A stretch of DNA of 64,000 nucleotides, taken from NCBI RefSeq assembly GCF_918378365.1, contig NZ_OU912926.1, positions 1,550,001-1,614,000 on the forward strand, written 5' to 3'. Shown piece after piece: positions 26,846-36,385 of the stretch. A model generated the notes under the pieces. That model made no database searches, was not told the DNA's origin, and saw nothing but the letters and a program-made list of their open reading frames with translations. Every line of letters begins with the position of its first letter. The stretch's first letter is position 1. The DNA is from Candidatus Nitrotoga arctica (GTDB taxonomy: Bacteria; Pseudomonadota; Gammaproteobacteria; Burkholderiales; Gallionellaceae). The translations under genes and the position numbers were made by a program.

Positions 26846-28687
26846 CTACTTAACGCCATTTGCCTCATCTTCAATGACTTTCAGAAAATCATCTCCATAA
26901 CGGGCTAACTTGGCTAATCCGACTCCGCTAATTTTTCCTAAATCGGTGAGATTACCAGGACGAAGTTTGAGAATTTCCAGCAAAGTGCTGTCGTGGAAAA
27001 TCACATAAGGCGGTACGCCTTGTTCGCGGGCGAGCTCCATGCGCTTGGCTTTAAGCGCCAGCCACAGCGGGTCTTCATTTGCACCGTCAAATGCTTCGCG
27101 CATTCTTGCGCTGCGCTCAATCTTGCTGATTTTGTTTTTAGCCGGTTCAGCATCGCGCCGCAGCCACACTTCGGATTCACCGCGTAGCACCGGGCGTGCT
27201 TCTTCGGTAAGACGCAATCCGCCGTAAGCTTCCATGTCCACATTGAGCAAACCAGCAGCAACCAACTGGCGATAGACACTGCTCCATTGAGTCTGCGCGA
27301 GCGACTGGCCGATCCCAAAAGTACTAAGTTGCTGGTGGCGAAATTTTTCGACCTGTGCAGTGGCCTTGCCCAGTAGCACGTCGATCAAATAACCAACGCC
27401 GAAGCGCTGCCCAGTGCGGTAAACACACGACAATGCCATACGTGATGCCTGAGTCGCGTCCCACGTATCTATCGGCTCCAGGCAATTGTCGCACTGAGCA
27501 CAGTTACCAGGATGCTCCTCTCCAAAATAGCGCAGGATAATTTGGTGGCGGCAAGCAGTGGATTCGCAAAACCCCAGTAGTGCATCAAGTTTATGCATCT
27601 CTAATCGTTTGCGCTCCTCTGGTGCATCGCCGGATGCCAGCATCTGACGCATGGACACCACATCGCCCAAACCGTAAGTCATCCATGCATTTGCGGGTAA
27701 GCCGTCGCGTCCGGCACGACCCGTTTCCTGATAATAGCCTTCCATGCTCTTGGGCAGATCAAGGTGAGCGACAAAGCGCACGTTGGGCTTATCGATGCCC
27801 ATGCCGAAAGCGACAGTAGCAACTATGATGACGCCCTCCTTGCGCAGGAAACAGCGTTGATTCTCGCTACGTATGGCCGCATCCAGTCCGGCATGGTAAG
27901 GCAATGCATTCCAGCCGCGCTCTCGAAGCCACGTAGCAGTTTCATCCACTTTTTTGCGCGACAGGCAATATACGATGCCGGCATCGTTAGCATGCTCCGT
28001 TTCCAGAAACGCCAGCAATTGCTGTCGAGCATTGGCTTTCAGCGTTACCCGGTAACGGATGTTAGGGCGGTCGAAACTGGAAACAAATTGGCGCGCCTGT
28101 TCCAGCGCCAACCGCTCGACGATCTCGCCTCGCGTTGGCGCATCCGCCGTGGCCGTCAGCGCGATGCGCGGCACGTTCGGAAAGCGTTCATGCAATACAG
28201 TCAGTCCGCGATACTCTGGACGGAAGTCATGGCCCCATTGTGATACGCAATGCGCCTCGTCAATGGCAAACAGTGCCATGCCATGTTCGGCTTGCACCTG
28301 TTCCAGCATGGACAAGAATCCCGCCATCAGCAACCGCTCTGGCGCCACATACAAGAGATCTAAATCACCCCGCAACAAACGGCTTGACACTGTACGGGCA
28401 GCGTTCGCATCCAGGCTGGAGTTAAGAAAAGCGGCGCGCACACCAAGCTGGTTAAGTGCGTCCACTTGATCCTGCATTAGCGCAATCAACGGTGACACCA
28501 CTATGCCTACCCCACGCCGCAATAATGCCGGAAGCTGGTAGCACAACGACTTGCCACCGCCGGTTGGCATTAATACCAGCGCATCACCACCAGCAACAAC
28601 ATATTCAACTATAGATTGTTGTTCACCACGAAAGGACGTATAGCCGAAAACATCGTGAAGAATTTGTTTGGCGGTAGGAGCAGTCAT
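26846..28687 (-). CDS. recQ: ATP-dependent DNA helicase RecQ
   Basis: A 613-residue full-length RecQ. Walker A is [16 protein letters not shown] (residues ~41-56), DEAHC and [11 protein letters not shown] follow, then TGRAGRDG of the helicase C domain, the RQC zinc site (C..H, CDNC at residues ~380-402), a winged helix, and a C-terminal HRDC domain ([13 protein letters not shown] onwards, residues ~540-600). RecQ unwinds DNA with 3'-5' polarity in recombination and fork repair. It stands alone between the HD-GYP gene and an accessory segment. Confidence 0.97.
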   Translation of the reverse strand: MTAPTAKQILHDVFGYTSFRGEQQSIVEYVVAGGDALVLMPTGGGKSLCYQLPALLRRGVGIVVSPLIALMQDQVDALNQLGVRAAFLNSSLDANAARTVSSRLLRGDLDLLYVAPERLLMAGFLSMLEQVQAEHGMALFAIDEAHCVSQWGHDFRPEYRGLTVLHERFPNVPRIALTATADAPTRGEIVERLALEQARQFVSSFDRPNIRYRVTLKANARQQLLAFLETEHANDAGIVYCLSRKKVDETATWLRERGWNALPYHAGLDAAIRSENQRCFLRKEGVIIVATVAFGMGIDKPNVRFVAHLDLPKSMEGYYQETGRAGRDGLPANAWMTYGLGDVVSMRQMLASGDAPEERKRLEMHKLDALLGFCESTACRHQIILRYFGEEHPGNCAQCDNCLEPIDTWDATQASRMALSCVYRTGQRFGVGYLIDVLLGKATAQVEKFRHQQLSTFGIGQSLAQTQWSSVYRQLVAAGLLNVDMEAYGGLRLTEEARPVLRGESEVWLRRDAEPAKNKISKIERSARMREAFDGANEDPLWLALKAKRMELAREQGVPPYVIFHDSTLLEILKLRPGNLTDLGKISGVGLAKLARYGDDFLKVIEDEANGVK

Positions 28688-28937
28688 AAAAAGAAAGGTA
28701 TCACACTAGAGGTTATTTTGCCCCGGCACATATTCTTGTTAGAGAATCATTCATAGTGAACACAGATATTGATGTGATGTTTATAACTTCCAAGATGGCA
28801 TGCCTACCTTTGTGGGCAAGTAAGTAAATTCACCGGTGACTTTGAGCTCATCACTTGGTTGGTTATCAAGTAATATTTGGCCAGTGGGATATTGCGGATT
28901 AATTATTATCATTGTGTGATCCTGAAGGAGAAGAATA
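28688..28937. other. Region between recQ and the DUF2281 gene
   Basis: About 250 bases with recQ promoter sequence at its left end and the plus-strand control region of the DUF2281 gene at its right. A minus-strand frame of about 43 codons (MIIINPQYPTG... to 28781) is open but has no recognised relative; I do not call it. Confidence 0.4.
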
Positions 28938-29144
28938 ATGCATAACATCATTGAAGCAATCGACAAAGAAGCCCGCAGACTGCCGCCGGAATTCCAGCGG
29001 GAAGTGCTCGATTTTATCGGTTATTTACACACAAAGAGTAAACGCAAATCTGATCCGGCGTGGCTGGAACGGGCTTGGGGCGCTGCACCCGATTTCCCGG
29101 AAAGACCACAATCACCTCAGGTATCCGATATGCAGGGATTGTGA
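28938..29144 (+). CDS. DUF2281 family, VapB-like antitoxin candidate
   Basis: A 68-residue protein with the DUF2281 pattern: IIEAIDKEARRLPPEFQREVLDFIGYL at residues 4-30, followed by a short Pro-rich tail. These proteins are often antitoxins of PIN-domain toxins. GAAGGAGAAG precedes ATG 28938 by a few bases. Its stop overlaps the ATG of a broken downstream frame (TGATG), the layout of an antitoxin-toxin pair. Confidence 0.7.
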   Translation: MHNIIEAIDKEARRLPPEFQREVLDFIGYLHTKSKRKSDPAWLERAWGAAPDFPERPQSPQVSDMQGL

Positions 29145-29176
29145 TGCGCTACCTTCTCAACCCCAAATGTTGCTAA
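29144..29176 (+). pseudogene. Start of a broken PIN-type toxin gene (candidate)
   Basis: The frame coupled to the DUF2281 gene reads MRYLLNPKCC and stops. PIN toxins commonly start MRYLLDTN or similar. The following 100 bases contain further stops in all frames, so if this was a toxin gene it is lost. The call rests on a very short match and on position. Confidence 0.3.
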
Positions 29177-29290
29177 TGGATCGGGTGAGGACTCCCTTCG
29201 AGAGTTCTCCAGAAGAGGATGTAGGTTGAGGAATAGCTCGGACTGCTTGTCACGCTGCTTACTTGCCGTGCGTCAAACCATTAAGCCGCT

Positions 29291-29572
29291 TTGGTTTTTA
29301 GCGCGATAATCGTTGCTCCGCGTACCGTCTTTCAGGAAACAGCGATCCGCCGCACTTGGCATAACGAGGAATGGTGGTTCGCCATTGTGGATGTGGTTGC
29401 CGTTCTCACCGATTCGGTTCAGCCAGACAAGTATGTCAAGGATTTACGACGCCGTGACAAAGAGTTAGCTAAAGGGTGGGAGCAAATTGCCACCCCCCTT
29501 CGGGTTGAAACCGAAGGCGGTGTGCAACGGGTTAATTGCGTCAATACCGAGAGCCTGTTCCGCATCATTTAG
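29291..29572 (+). pseudogene. BRO-N domain (phage antirepressor-like) fragment
   Basis: The frame contains IRRTWHNEEWWFAIVDVVAVLTDS, KYVKDLRRRDKELAKGW and CVNTESLFRII, a good match to the BRO-N domain found in phage antirepressors and DinD-like proteins. It stops at FRII, where intact members continue QSIPSPKAEPFKRWL, and only a TTG is available as start. It is therefore an N-terminal remnant. The next gene on the other strand ends 11 bases further on. Confidence 0.65.
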
Positions 29573-29583
29573 TACAAGCTTTT

Positions 29584-32070
29584 CTAAATGATCCAGCGGT
29601 CCCAGTTGCCGTAGCGCTCCCGGATCAAGCCGCGGCGCATGCTGAGCGCTATCAGGCCAAGGCCCAAGACCACACTGGCGATGGTCGCCGTGATACTTGC
29701 CGCAAACATGAACGGTGCGGCCATCAAGGCGGCTCCCAGCAAGATATTCAGGTAGCGCACCGGCCGGGCAACTTCAGCGGCAGCGATCGAGACGACCGTC
29801 AGAACCAGCGAGCCGATCACGTGGTGGGCATGGGCCATATTGCCATCGACTCCAAGCGTAATACGCGTGAACAGCAGCGACAGGCCGATGAGTGCCGCCA
29901 GAGCCAGGTTCCACGGGAGGCTTACGCCGTCGCCAATCATGTTCTTGATTATGATGCGGGGTGACTGGTCGAACTCGTCGGTGTTGGCCTCGACACTTCG
30001 TGTCTTGGGTACTTCATCAGTGTCGCCCACAAAGAAAATCCGCAACCAATTGTGGCCGGCCTGTGCGCGACGGCGCAAAAACTGCAACGTCGCAATCAGT
30101 TCGTCGAGTGAATACGGGATCTGGATCAGGACCGCAGCCGCGCCGATCAGCGCAATGATGCTCCAAGTGCCGATGACGACTGGCTGGATGACGATGAAGA
30201 AGATCGACGTGATGCCAAGTGGCGCGATCATCAGGCCGAACAGAATCACCAACCAGGGCATGGTGCGCCAGCGCATCCGCGAGCCGACGATGCCGGTGAG
30301 GATCTCCAGCAGGTAGGTATAGCCCCCGACGGCCGCATCGGATACTGGCCAGGCTTTCGAGACCCACGAGGTGATGATGTCCTCGGTCCCGTTGCGCGAA
30401 TCCAGGGGCGAGGAGGCGGCGAAGAACGGATCCCATACACCGGGTATGTAGCCAAGCTGGTAGGCGGCGAGATAGCGTGAGACGTAAAGACCGAGGATCG
30501 CCAGCACGATGATCGGTATGCGCTGCGACCAGGTTGACGGGTTGTAGCTCCAGCCCGGCGGCACTTCGGGGCCGGTCAGCGCAGCGATGGCCGAGACACC
30601 GGGCTCGGGCTTGGTACACACGGCGAAGCCGAAGATCAGCGCACCCATCAGCGTGTCGGAAAGATAAGCCGCGGCGTTCCCGGTGGCAAACAAGAACGGC
30701 ACTCCCATGACCAGTGCGCCGATGCCTGCGCACAGCCAGCGCGCTGAGGGCGCACGCCACGACAGCGCCACGCCAGCGCAGACAATGAGCATCGCACCCA
30801 GAAAAATTTCGCTCCAGCGCAGCAGCGGCTCGGTGACGTTGATCAGCAGCGGCTGCGTTATCAGCCAAGTGCCCAGGCCCATGTTGACAAAATGCGCCCA
30901 GCGGTTGGCGCGGTGCTCGGTCCTGATCTGCGCTTCATGGCGGTCGCGCAGGTTCCCCGGATTCTTGCCGAGGTCGGCTGCATCGCTGAGCCATGCCGGC
31001 GGCGTGATACCGTTGGTTTTGTACCAAGCGGTCGGGTCGTTCTTCAAGGCCGCGACGAGCTTCGGCAACTCGTCCTTCAATCGATGCCGCGGCTCCCAGC
31101 CGAGCAGCTCGCGAGCGCGCCGGATGTCGAGCGCGTAGTGATCGTCGGCCATGACAACCATGAAGGGTTTGATGAACGGGACCTCGCCCCCGTCGATCAC
31201 GTCGGGGATGACTGGTTCGAGCTTGCCTTGCGCCCACGCGCCAACGGCGGCAATGGGCTTGGGCACGCGCACCGTCGGCCAATCATCGACACCGTGAATG
31301 AGATAGCCGAGCTCGTCTTGCAGCGCGTCGTAGCCGATCGCGTCGGCCTCGCCAATCAGAATCTCGGTCTCTCGCGGCAATACAGCGCGACGGTCGACGG
31401 TGCGATGAAATGCTTCGAGCATGTCGTCGCGGTGCAGCATTGCCTGACCAACGAGTGTGCTGCCCGAATAAAAATAACTCTGAAAGTCGCGGTCGTAAAT
31501 CCGCGCTATTTGCCTGGCCAGCGTTGGCACCATCGCGTGCTCGTCGTAAACCCCTGCCAGCCGCAAAATGGCGTAAGGGATTACTTTGTGCTCCGCCCGA
31601 ACCATCGCTTCAGCGGCGGCCTTTGATTTTGGATAGGCCCAGCCCGGCTCAATCGGCTGCTGCTCGTCGATGTGCTCGCCGGGGCGACATGGGGCGTGAA
31701 CGAGCATCGTGCTTGCATAAATAAACTGCTCGACTTCGAAGTCTTGCAGCGCACGCAGAAGACGACGGGTGCCATCGACATTAACGGTTTCGTAGAGCGG
31801 CTTTTCCTCACCGGTAAAGTCGAAATAAGCGACGAGGTGAATAACGCTGGCGATACGCGAGCCGAACGCGTCGCGAAACTTTCGCATCGCCAGCTCAACC
31901 GAAGGCTCAGAGGTGAAGTCCGCATCAAAAACCGGGAACTCGGTGCCCTGAGCTTTCAGGTCCATACCGGCGATCCGGTAGTCGCGACCAAGCGCTTTGG
32001 CAAGCGAACGGCCGAGGTTGCCGGTCGCGCCGGTGATGAGAACGATCGGCCTGGTGTCGGAGACTGTCAT
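29584..32070 (-). CDS. SDR epimerase / SPW-repeat / VKOR-like membrane fusion without the CxxC
   Basis: An 828-residue protein. Residues 1-~300 are an extended short-chain dehydrogenase (ITGATGNLGRSLAKALG; YPKSKAAAE with the Tyr-x3-Lys pair). Residues ~385-500 have several membrane helices of SPW-repeat type (AHFVNMGLGTWLITQPLL). Residues ~510-670 align by eye with VKOR-family membrane proteins (YLAAYQLGYIPGVWDPFF, RWRTMPWLVILFG, IQPVVIGTW), but where those have WCTLC this protein has WSIIA and the domain has no cysteine. A second SPW-like block closes the protein. ATG 32070 has GAGGA 7 bases before it and lies 10 bases after the CBS gene stop, so the two are co-transcribed. The substrate is unknown. 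Confidence 0.8.
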   Translation of the reverse strand: MTVSDTRPIVLITGATGNLGRSLAKALGRDYRIAGMDLKAQGTEFPVFDADFTSEPSVELAMRKFRDAFGSRIASVIHLVAYFDFTGEEKPLYETVNVDGTRRLLRALQDFEVEQFIYASTMLVHAPCRPGEHIDEQQPIEPGWAYPKSKAAAEAMVRAEHKVIPYAILRLAGVYDEHAMVPTLARQIARIYDRDFQSYFYSGSTLVGQAMLHRDDMLEAFHRTVDRRAVLPRETEILIGEADAIGYDALQDELGYLIHGVDDWPTVRVPKPIAAVGAWAQGKLEPVIPDVIDGGEVPFIKPFMVVMADDHYALDIRRARELLGWEPRHRLKDELPKLVAALKNDPTAWYKTNGITPPAWLSDAADLGKNPGNLRDRHEAQIRTEHRANRWAHFVNMGLGTWLITQPLLINVTEPLLRWSEIFLGAMLIVCAGVALSWRAPSARWLCAGIGALVMGVPFLFATGNAAAYLSDTLMGALIFGFAVCTKPEPGVSAIAALTGPEVPPGWSYNPSTWSQRIPIIVLAILGLYVSRYLAAYQLGYIPGVWDPFFAASSPLDSRNGTEDIITSWVSKAWPVSDAAVGGYTYLLEILTGIVGSRMRWRTMPWLVILFGLMIAPLGITSIFFIVIQPVVIGTWSIIALIGAAAVLIQIPYSLDELIATLQFLRRRAQAGHNWLRIFFVGDTDEVPKTRSVEANTDEFDQSPRIIIKNMIGDGVSLPWNLALAALIGLSLLFTRITLGVDGNMAHAHHVIGSLVLTVVSIAAAEVARPVRYLNILLGAALMAAPFMFAASITATIASVVLGLGLIALSMRRGLIRERYGNWDRWII

Positions 32071-32080
32071 CGTCAAATCC

Positions 32081-32533
32081 TCACCGGTAGCCAATACCCA
32101 TCACGTAGTCACGAAGCAGCGCCTCTTCATACTTTCCTTCCGCCATCAATGCCCGCAACGCATCGCGCGCATTGACGACGCCAGACGGTTTGGACTTCTC
32201 GTCAATGACGGGGAGGTGAACGAAGCCACTCTTCTCCATCATCGACAAGGCGTCAAGCAGGGAGTTGGTCGGGTAGCAGGAGGTGACATTCCGAGTCATT
32301 ACGTCAGAAGCCACGGTCGTACCAATGCTTTCGCAGGAACGGCCAATCTGCTGGACCATGTTCGTCTTTGTGATGACACCCACCATCGCCCCATGAGAAT
32401 CACAGACGACGACAAGGCTGATATGTGTGTCCAAGAGCAGGTTGGATACGTCCACCAGCGATGCATCGGCGCTGACCGTCACCAGCCGGGAACGAGCCAA
32501 AGCGTCTATATTCTTGACAAGTATTGAATGCAT
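32081..32533 (-). CDS. CBS-domain pair protein
   Basis: A 150-residue protein built of two CBS domains: the first near residues 8-70 (ARSRLVTVSADASLVDVSNLLLD, MVGVITKTNMVQQI), the second near residues 76-135 (VMTRNVTSCYPTNSLLDALSMM, HLPVIDEKSKPSGVVNARDAL). CBS pairs bind adenine nucleotides and regulate partners. It lies immediately upstream of the SDR/VKOR-like fusion, with 10 bases between, which suggests it senses energy state for that membrane protein; this is inference. Confidence 0.88.
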   Translation of the reverse strand: MHSILVKNIDALARSRLVTVSADASLVDVSNLLLDTHISLVVVCDSHGAMVGVITKTNMVQQIGRSCESIGTTVASDVMTRNVTSCYPTNSLLDALSMMEKSGFVHLPVIDEKSKPSGVVNARDALRALMAEGKYEEALLRDYVMGIGYR

Positions 32534-32647
32534 TTTGTAACTCCTTGCAGTGGTGGACTCGCGTTGAGCGTGTCCTGAATTTTGTGTAAACGTACGGTGT
32601 ATGCATATTCCTGCGTGTATAAAATTTAATCTGATGTCAGAGTTAGC

Positions 32648-34507
32648 TTATTTTTGCACCTTAGGCTTAAATCCCAAGGCCTTCATTGCGGATAATATAG
32701 ATTGAGCGCTGGCGTTATACTCTGCCCATGGATCATTCCCTTTATCCAGACGACTGTGAATATTTGATACAGTCCAGTGATCACTACTTGTAAGCGATTT
32801 GAGTTCTTCCCAGGCGATAGGCACGCTTACTCCCAAACCCGGACGAGCGCGAGCAGACCAAGCCGACACGGTGGTAGCCCCAAAACCGTTACGCAAGTAA
32901 TCAATGAAAATTTTTCCAACACGATTGTCAGGCCCACTTATAGCTACAAAGCGCTGCGGTAGAGTTGCAGCCAGATGGTTAACAATGGCGTGAGAGAAAT
33001 CCTTAACGGTATCCCAGTCGCGCAGACGTTTTATGGGCACTACCATATGCAAGCCTTTACTTCCGCTGGTTTTGAGAAAAGAATTCAGCCCCAGCTCTTT
33101 AAGAAACTCGCGAACAAGCTGCGCTGATTCCTGCATGATATTCCATGGCACTCCCTCTCCAGGATCCAGATCAAATATCATCCTGTCAGGTTTGCCAATA
33201 GCACTCTTTGTGGCGTTCCACGTGTGAAATTCAAGCACATTCATTTGAGCTGCAGACAGAATCCCCTCAGCGGTCGAAATTTCAAGTAATGCCGCATGCT
33301 CAGGGTCAAGGGCAGTGTCAAGGTGCTTGACTCCTGGCATGCTATTTTTTTCCAAATGTTTCTGGAAAAAAAGTTGGCCTGTGACGCCAGCGGGGGCGCG
33401 TACCAAAGAAACTGGCCGCCCCCTGAGATGTTCCAGGATTAAAGGAGCGACCAGGCTGTAGTAGCGTACGAGGTCAATTTTTGTCAGTCCAGTGGATGAA
33501 TCTATGACACGATCAGGATGCGTTACGTGTAATGAGGCTTGGAGCGAAGGCAGCGGTGCAGGCTTTGTGGAAATGGAATGCATAGGTTTCTCACGAATAA
33601 TGGTATTGGCTTTTTTGTCAGTTCTAAGGCCATGGAAAACAGAGTGACGGATATGCCCGCTGTTAGTCCACTCACCAAATGAAACTTCAGCCACCAGTGT
33701 TGGTTTGACCCAGTGTGCCTTTTTATCGATATCAGTAGCTTTGCTAAATAGACTGTGGTCAGCAGGAATTCTATCCAGCTTCGCCTTCAGATCTTTGAGA
33801 GTCTTTTCGTTAAATCCAGTGCCCACATTGCCCGTGTATTGCAGCTCTCCTTTTTCATCATAAACGCCAAGCAGAAGTGAGCCGATAAGCGAACGGGAGC
33901 CCTGCGGATCCGTATAACCACCAATAACAAATTCTTGTCGCTGCTTGCACTTCAGTTTTATCCAATCAGTTGACCGGCGCGGGACGTAAGTGGAGCTTTT
34001 ACGTTTGCCAACGACACCTTCCAATCCCAGGTGGCATGCTGTAGCCATAATATCGCCTGGTGGCGCATCAAAAACATCACTGAAACGTATCTGTTCTGGT
34101 GTTGGATTTTCAAAGAGTGTTTTGAGTAGTGCCCTACGCTCAATCAAGGGAGCCGATCTTAAGTCGTGTCCGCCATAAAATGGCACATCAAAAAGGTAGT
34201 AAATAATACTTTGAGTCATCGAGCTATCAAAGGCACCTTGCAAAGCTTGAAAATCAGGAATCCCTTGCTCATTAAGCATTACGATTTCGCCATCAAGCCA
34301 TCCCGACTCTAAATTCATTTCATCTATGGCCTTTACCAACGTAGGTAATTTATGTGACCAATCATTTCCGTTACGCGTGAACAGTTGAACCTTCTTGCCA
34401 CTTATCCTGGTCAATATTCTGTATCCATCAAATTTTATTTCATATATCCATTCAACGGAGTCCTTTGGAGGCGCATCCACGAGCGTTGCAAGTTGAGGCT
34501 GAAGCAT
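32648..34507 (-). CDS. ligD: LigD, ATP-dependent ligase plus polymerase domains (separate frame)
   Basis: From the ATG at 34507 the frame gives 619 residues. The ligase domain has motif I in YEIKFDGYRIL (Lys is the adenylated residue), LDGEIV, LEGVVGKRKSSTY and WIKLKC. The polymerase domain has FDLDPGEG (metal-binding Asp), SGSKGLHMVVP and IDYLRN. The frame is open upstream of that ATG through KLTSGTSGKAVKADLPLMLQ to the A9 run at 34556-34564, where the 3'-phosphoesterase frame ends. With one extra A (or a -1 slip) the two would join as one protein of about 838 residues, close to Pseudomonas LigD. It acts with Ku in non-homologous end joining. Confidence 0.93.
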   Translation of the reverse strand: MLQPQLATLVDAPPKDSVEWIYEIKFDGYRILTRISGKKVQLFTRNGNDWSHKLPTLVKAIDEMNLESGWLDGEIVMLNEQGIPDFQALQGAFDSSMTQSIIYYLFDVPFYGGHDLRSAPLIERRALLKTLFENPTPEQIRFSDVFDAPPGDIMATACHLGLEGVVGKRKSSTYVPRRSTDWIKLKCKQRQEFVIGGYTDPQGSRSLIGSLLLGVYDEKGELQYTGNVGTGFNEKTLKDLKAKLDRIPADHSLFSKATDIDKKAHWVKPTLVAEVSFGEWTNSGHIRHSVFHGLRTDKKANTIIREKPMHSISTKPAPLPSLQASLHVTHPDRVIDSSTGLTKIDLVRYYSLVAPLILEHLRGRPVSLVRAPAGVTGQLFFQKHLEKNSMPGVKHLDTALDPEHAALLEISTAEGILSAAQMNVLEFHTWNATKSAIGKPDRMIFDLDPGEGVPWNIMQESAQLVREFLKELGLNSFLKTSGSKGLHMVVPIKRLRDWDTVKDFSHAIVNHLAATLPQRFVAISGPDNRVGKIFIDYLRNGFGATTVSAWSARARPGLGVSVPIAWEELKSLTSSDHWTVSNIHSRLDKGNDPWAEYNASAQSILSAMKALGFKPKVQK

Positions 34508-34551
34508 AAGCGGAAGATCAGCTTTAACTGCTTTGCCAGAAGTACCGGAAG

Positions 34552-35163
34552 TTAATTTTTTTTTATAGCAGGTAATTCTTCCTTAGGTTTTGCAACCTTA
34601 TGACTCTCTGGTTCGAGTTTGGCAACGCTGTCAGGCATTTCATCGACCACGCTGAATTCACTCGAAGGACGAACGTATTCATCCTTTTCCTTGATAAGTA
34701 ACCAGGGCTCTTGCCTTTCCCCCTTGCTTTTCATGCGAACCAGCGCCCAATGGCCATGTAACTTAACTCCACGCAGGTCAAATTTCAGATTGCCCTCACG
34801 ATAATTTTTATGGGGATCTTCAAGTGGAATCCAGATTCCTTTGTCCCAAATGATCACCTTGCCTGCGCCATATTGCCCCGCTGGAATTTGTCCTTCAAAG
34901 CTGTTGTAGGAAATAGGATGGTCTTCCACATGAACTGCCAAGCGCTTATCTTTGGAATCAAAGCTTGGCCCCTTGGGGATAGCCCAACTTTTCATTGCCC
35001 CATCAAGTTCCAGCCGGAAATCGTAATGCAGACGAGAGGCCCAATGTTTTTGAACAACAAACGAAAGAGCTTTCTCATTCGCTTTACCGCCTTCGGTGGG
35101 TTCAGAAGTAATGGAGAAATCGCGTTTGGCTTTATAGGTCTTAAGTGGATCTGACTTTGCCAT
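34552..35163 (-). CDS. ligD: LigD 3'-phosphoesterase domain, upstream half of a split ligD
   Basis: A 203-residue product with the LigD phosphoesterase core: FVVQKHWASRLHYDFRLELDG (residues ~32-52, His and Asp metal ligands), SWAIPKGPS and HVEDHPISYNSFEG. It trims 3' ends during end joining. It is followed in the same direction by the ligase-polymerase frame, offset by one base at A9. The start ATG 35163 is 12 bases after the ku stop. Whether the protein is made alone or as part of a full LigD by slippage is open. Confidence 0.92.
   Translation of the reverse strand: MAKSDPLKTYKAKRDFSITSEPTEGGKANEKALSFVVQKHWASRLHYDFRLELDGAMKSWAIPKGPSFDSKDKRLAVHVEDHPISYNSFEGQIPAGQYGAGKVIIWDKGIWIPLEDPHKNYREGNLKFDLRGVKLHGHWALVRMKSKGERQEPWLLIKEKDEYVRPSSEFSVVDEMPDSVAKLEPESHKVAKPKEELPAIKKN
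34556..34564 (-). other. ligD: A9 homopolymer at the junction of the ligD frames
   Basis: Nine T on the plus strand, nine A in the message. The phosphoesterase frame reads AAA AAA AAT TAA; reading back one base gives AAA TTA ACT TCC and continues into the ligase frame. A-runs of this length are known sites of polymerase slippage and of frameshift mutation. Confidence 0.75.
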
Positions 35164-35175
35164 GTTCTTTAATAT

Positions 35176-36087
35176 TTAGGACGCACTAGATTTCTTCCGT
35201 GCTGTTGAGTGGGCCAATACCTTCGCCGGAGTTTTCGCAGATTTTTTGGCTGGCGGCTTGTTATCTTCTTCCTTATTTTTATCTTTCTTTAGGCTGTTCC
35301 GGAGTAGTTCAGCAAGATCAATAATTTGCGCCCCGCCTTGTGGTTGTTCTAATTGTTCAGGTTGAGAAACAGATTGAAGTTCACCACTTTCAGCTTTCTG
35401 GTGGACAAGATCCATTATTTTTTCTTTGAATGTGTCGTGGAATTCTTCAGGATTCCATTCTGAACTCATACTATTCACTAATTGGGCAGCCATCTTTAAT
35501 TCTTTATCTGTAAGACCAGTACCTTTGATTCCTTCAGCAGGAAGATTGAGTTCTTCCCAGCTACGGATGTCATTACCCCAGCGCAGCAAGTTGAGGGTGA
35601 GCACAGGACCTGAGGGAATGAGAGCGGCAAGATGCTGCTTGGTTTGAATTACAACGCGAGCAATCCCTACACGCTGAGTTTCAAGAAGAGTTTCTCGCAG
35701 GAGTGCATAAACTTTTTCTCCTTTGTTGATCGGCGCGGTGTAATACGGTCGTTCCATATAAACGAATGGTATATCGGTAGCCGGCACGAACGTCACTATC
35801 TCAATCGTTTGTGTGCTCTTTGGGTAAGCCGCTGAAATTTCTTCCGGGCTTAGAATAATGTATTGACCATCTTGATATTCAATACCTTTGACGATATTTT
35901 CCTTGTCAATTTCCTTGCCAGTTTTTTTGTTAATGCGCTTGTACCCCACCGGATCCATACTCCGCTTGTCCAGCCAATCGAAATCCAAGCCTGTTTCAGT
36001 GGTCGCGGAATATAGGGCAATTGGAATATGCACCAAGCCAAAGGTGATCGCACCTTTCCATAAAACACGATTACTTGAGGGAGTCAT
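35176..36087 (-). CDS. ku: Ku protein, non-homologous end joining
   Basis: A 303-residue bacterial Ku: WKGAITFGLVHIPIALYSAT at residues ~10-29, GYKRINKKTGKEI, YMERPYYTAP and LLRWGNDIRSWEEL mark the ring-forming core. The C-terminal ~50 residues are Lys-rich (PPAKKSAKTPAK), the flexible tail that contacts DNA and recruits LigD. It binds double-strand ends as a homodimer. It is the first gene of the ku-ligD operon, 12 bases before the phosphoesterase frame. Confidence 0.96.
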   Translation of the reverse strand: MTPSSNRVLWKGAITFGLVHIPIALYSATTETGLDFDWLDKRSMDPVGYKRINKKTGKEIDKENIVKGIEYQDGQYIILSPEEISAAYPKSTQTIEIVTFVPATDIPFVYMERPYYTAPINKGEKVYALLRETLLETQRVGIARVVIQTKQHLAALIPSGPVLTLNLLRWGNDIRSWEELNLPAEGIKGTGLTDKELKMAAQLVNSMSSEWNPEEFHDTFKEKIMDLVHQKAESGELQSVSQPEQLEQPQGGAQIIDLAELLRNSLKKDKNKEEDNKPPAKKSAKTPAKVLAHSTARKKSSAS

Positions 36088-36385
36088 AATCTACCTTGGG
36101 TCGTTATCTTCATGTGTATGAGTTTCGTAAAAAATTTACAGTTGATAATGAAAAATAATATTTGAGAATGCAAATATCATTTCGAAGTTTGCACATCCAT
36201 TTCAATCAGGTCGGTACGGCAACGTACAGAGCATGGTGAATAGAGCAGATATTATTTTTCAAAATAAGAATCTAAAGATATTCCAAGATCCAAGATTGAA
36301 TGCTTAAAGAATTTGGAATGCGCAGAAGCTAATATCCCTCTATATAAAAACTCTTGAACTGTAATTATTCTTTGAAGCAATCCCC

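Noticed and set aside
30017..30868. Minus-strand frame of 283 codons in the SDR/VKOR-like gene
   Set aside because: Shifted frame of the same strand within a gene with continuous domain content; Arg/His-rich translation without family marks.
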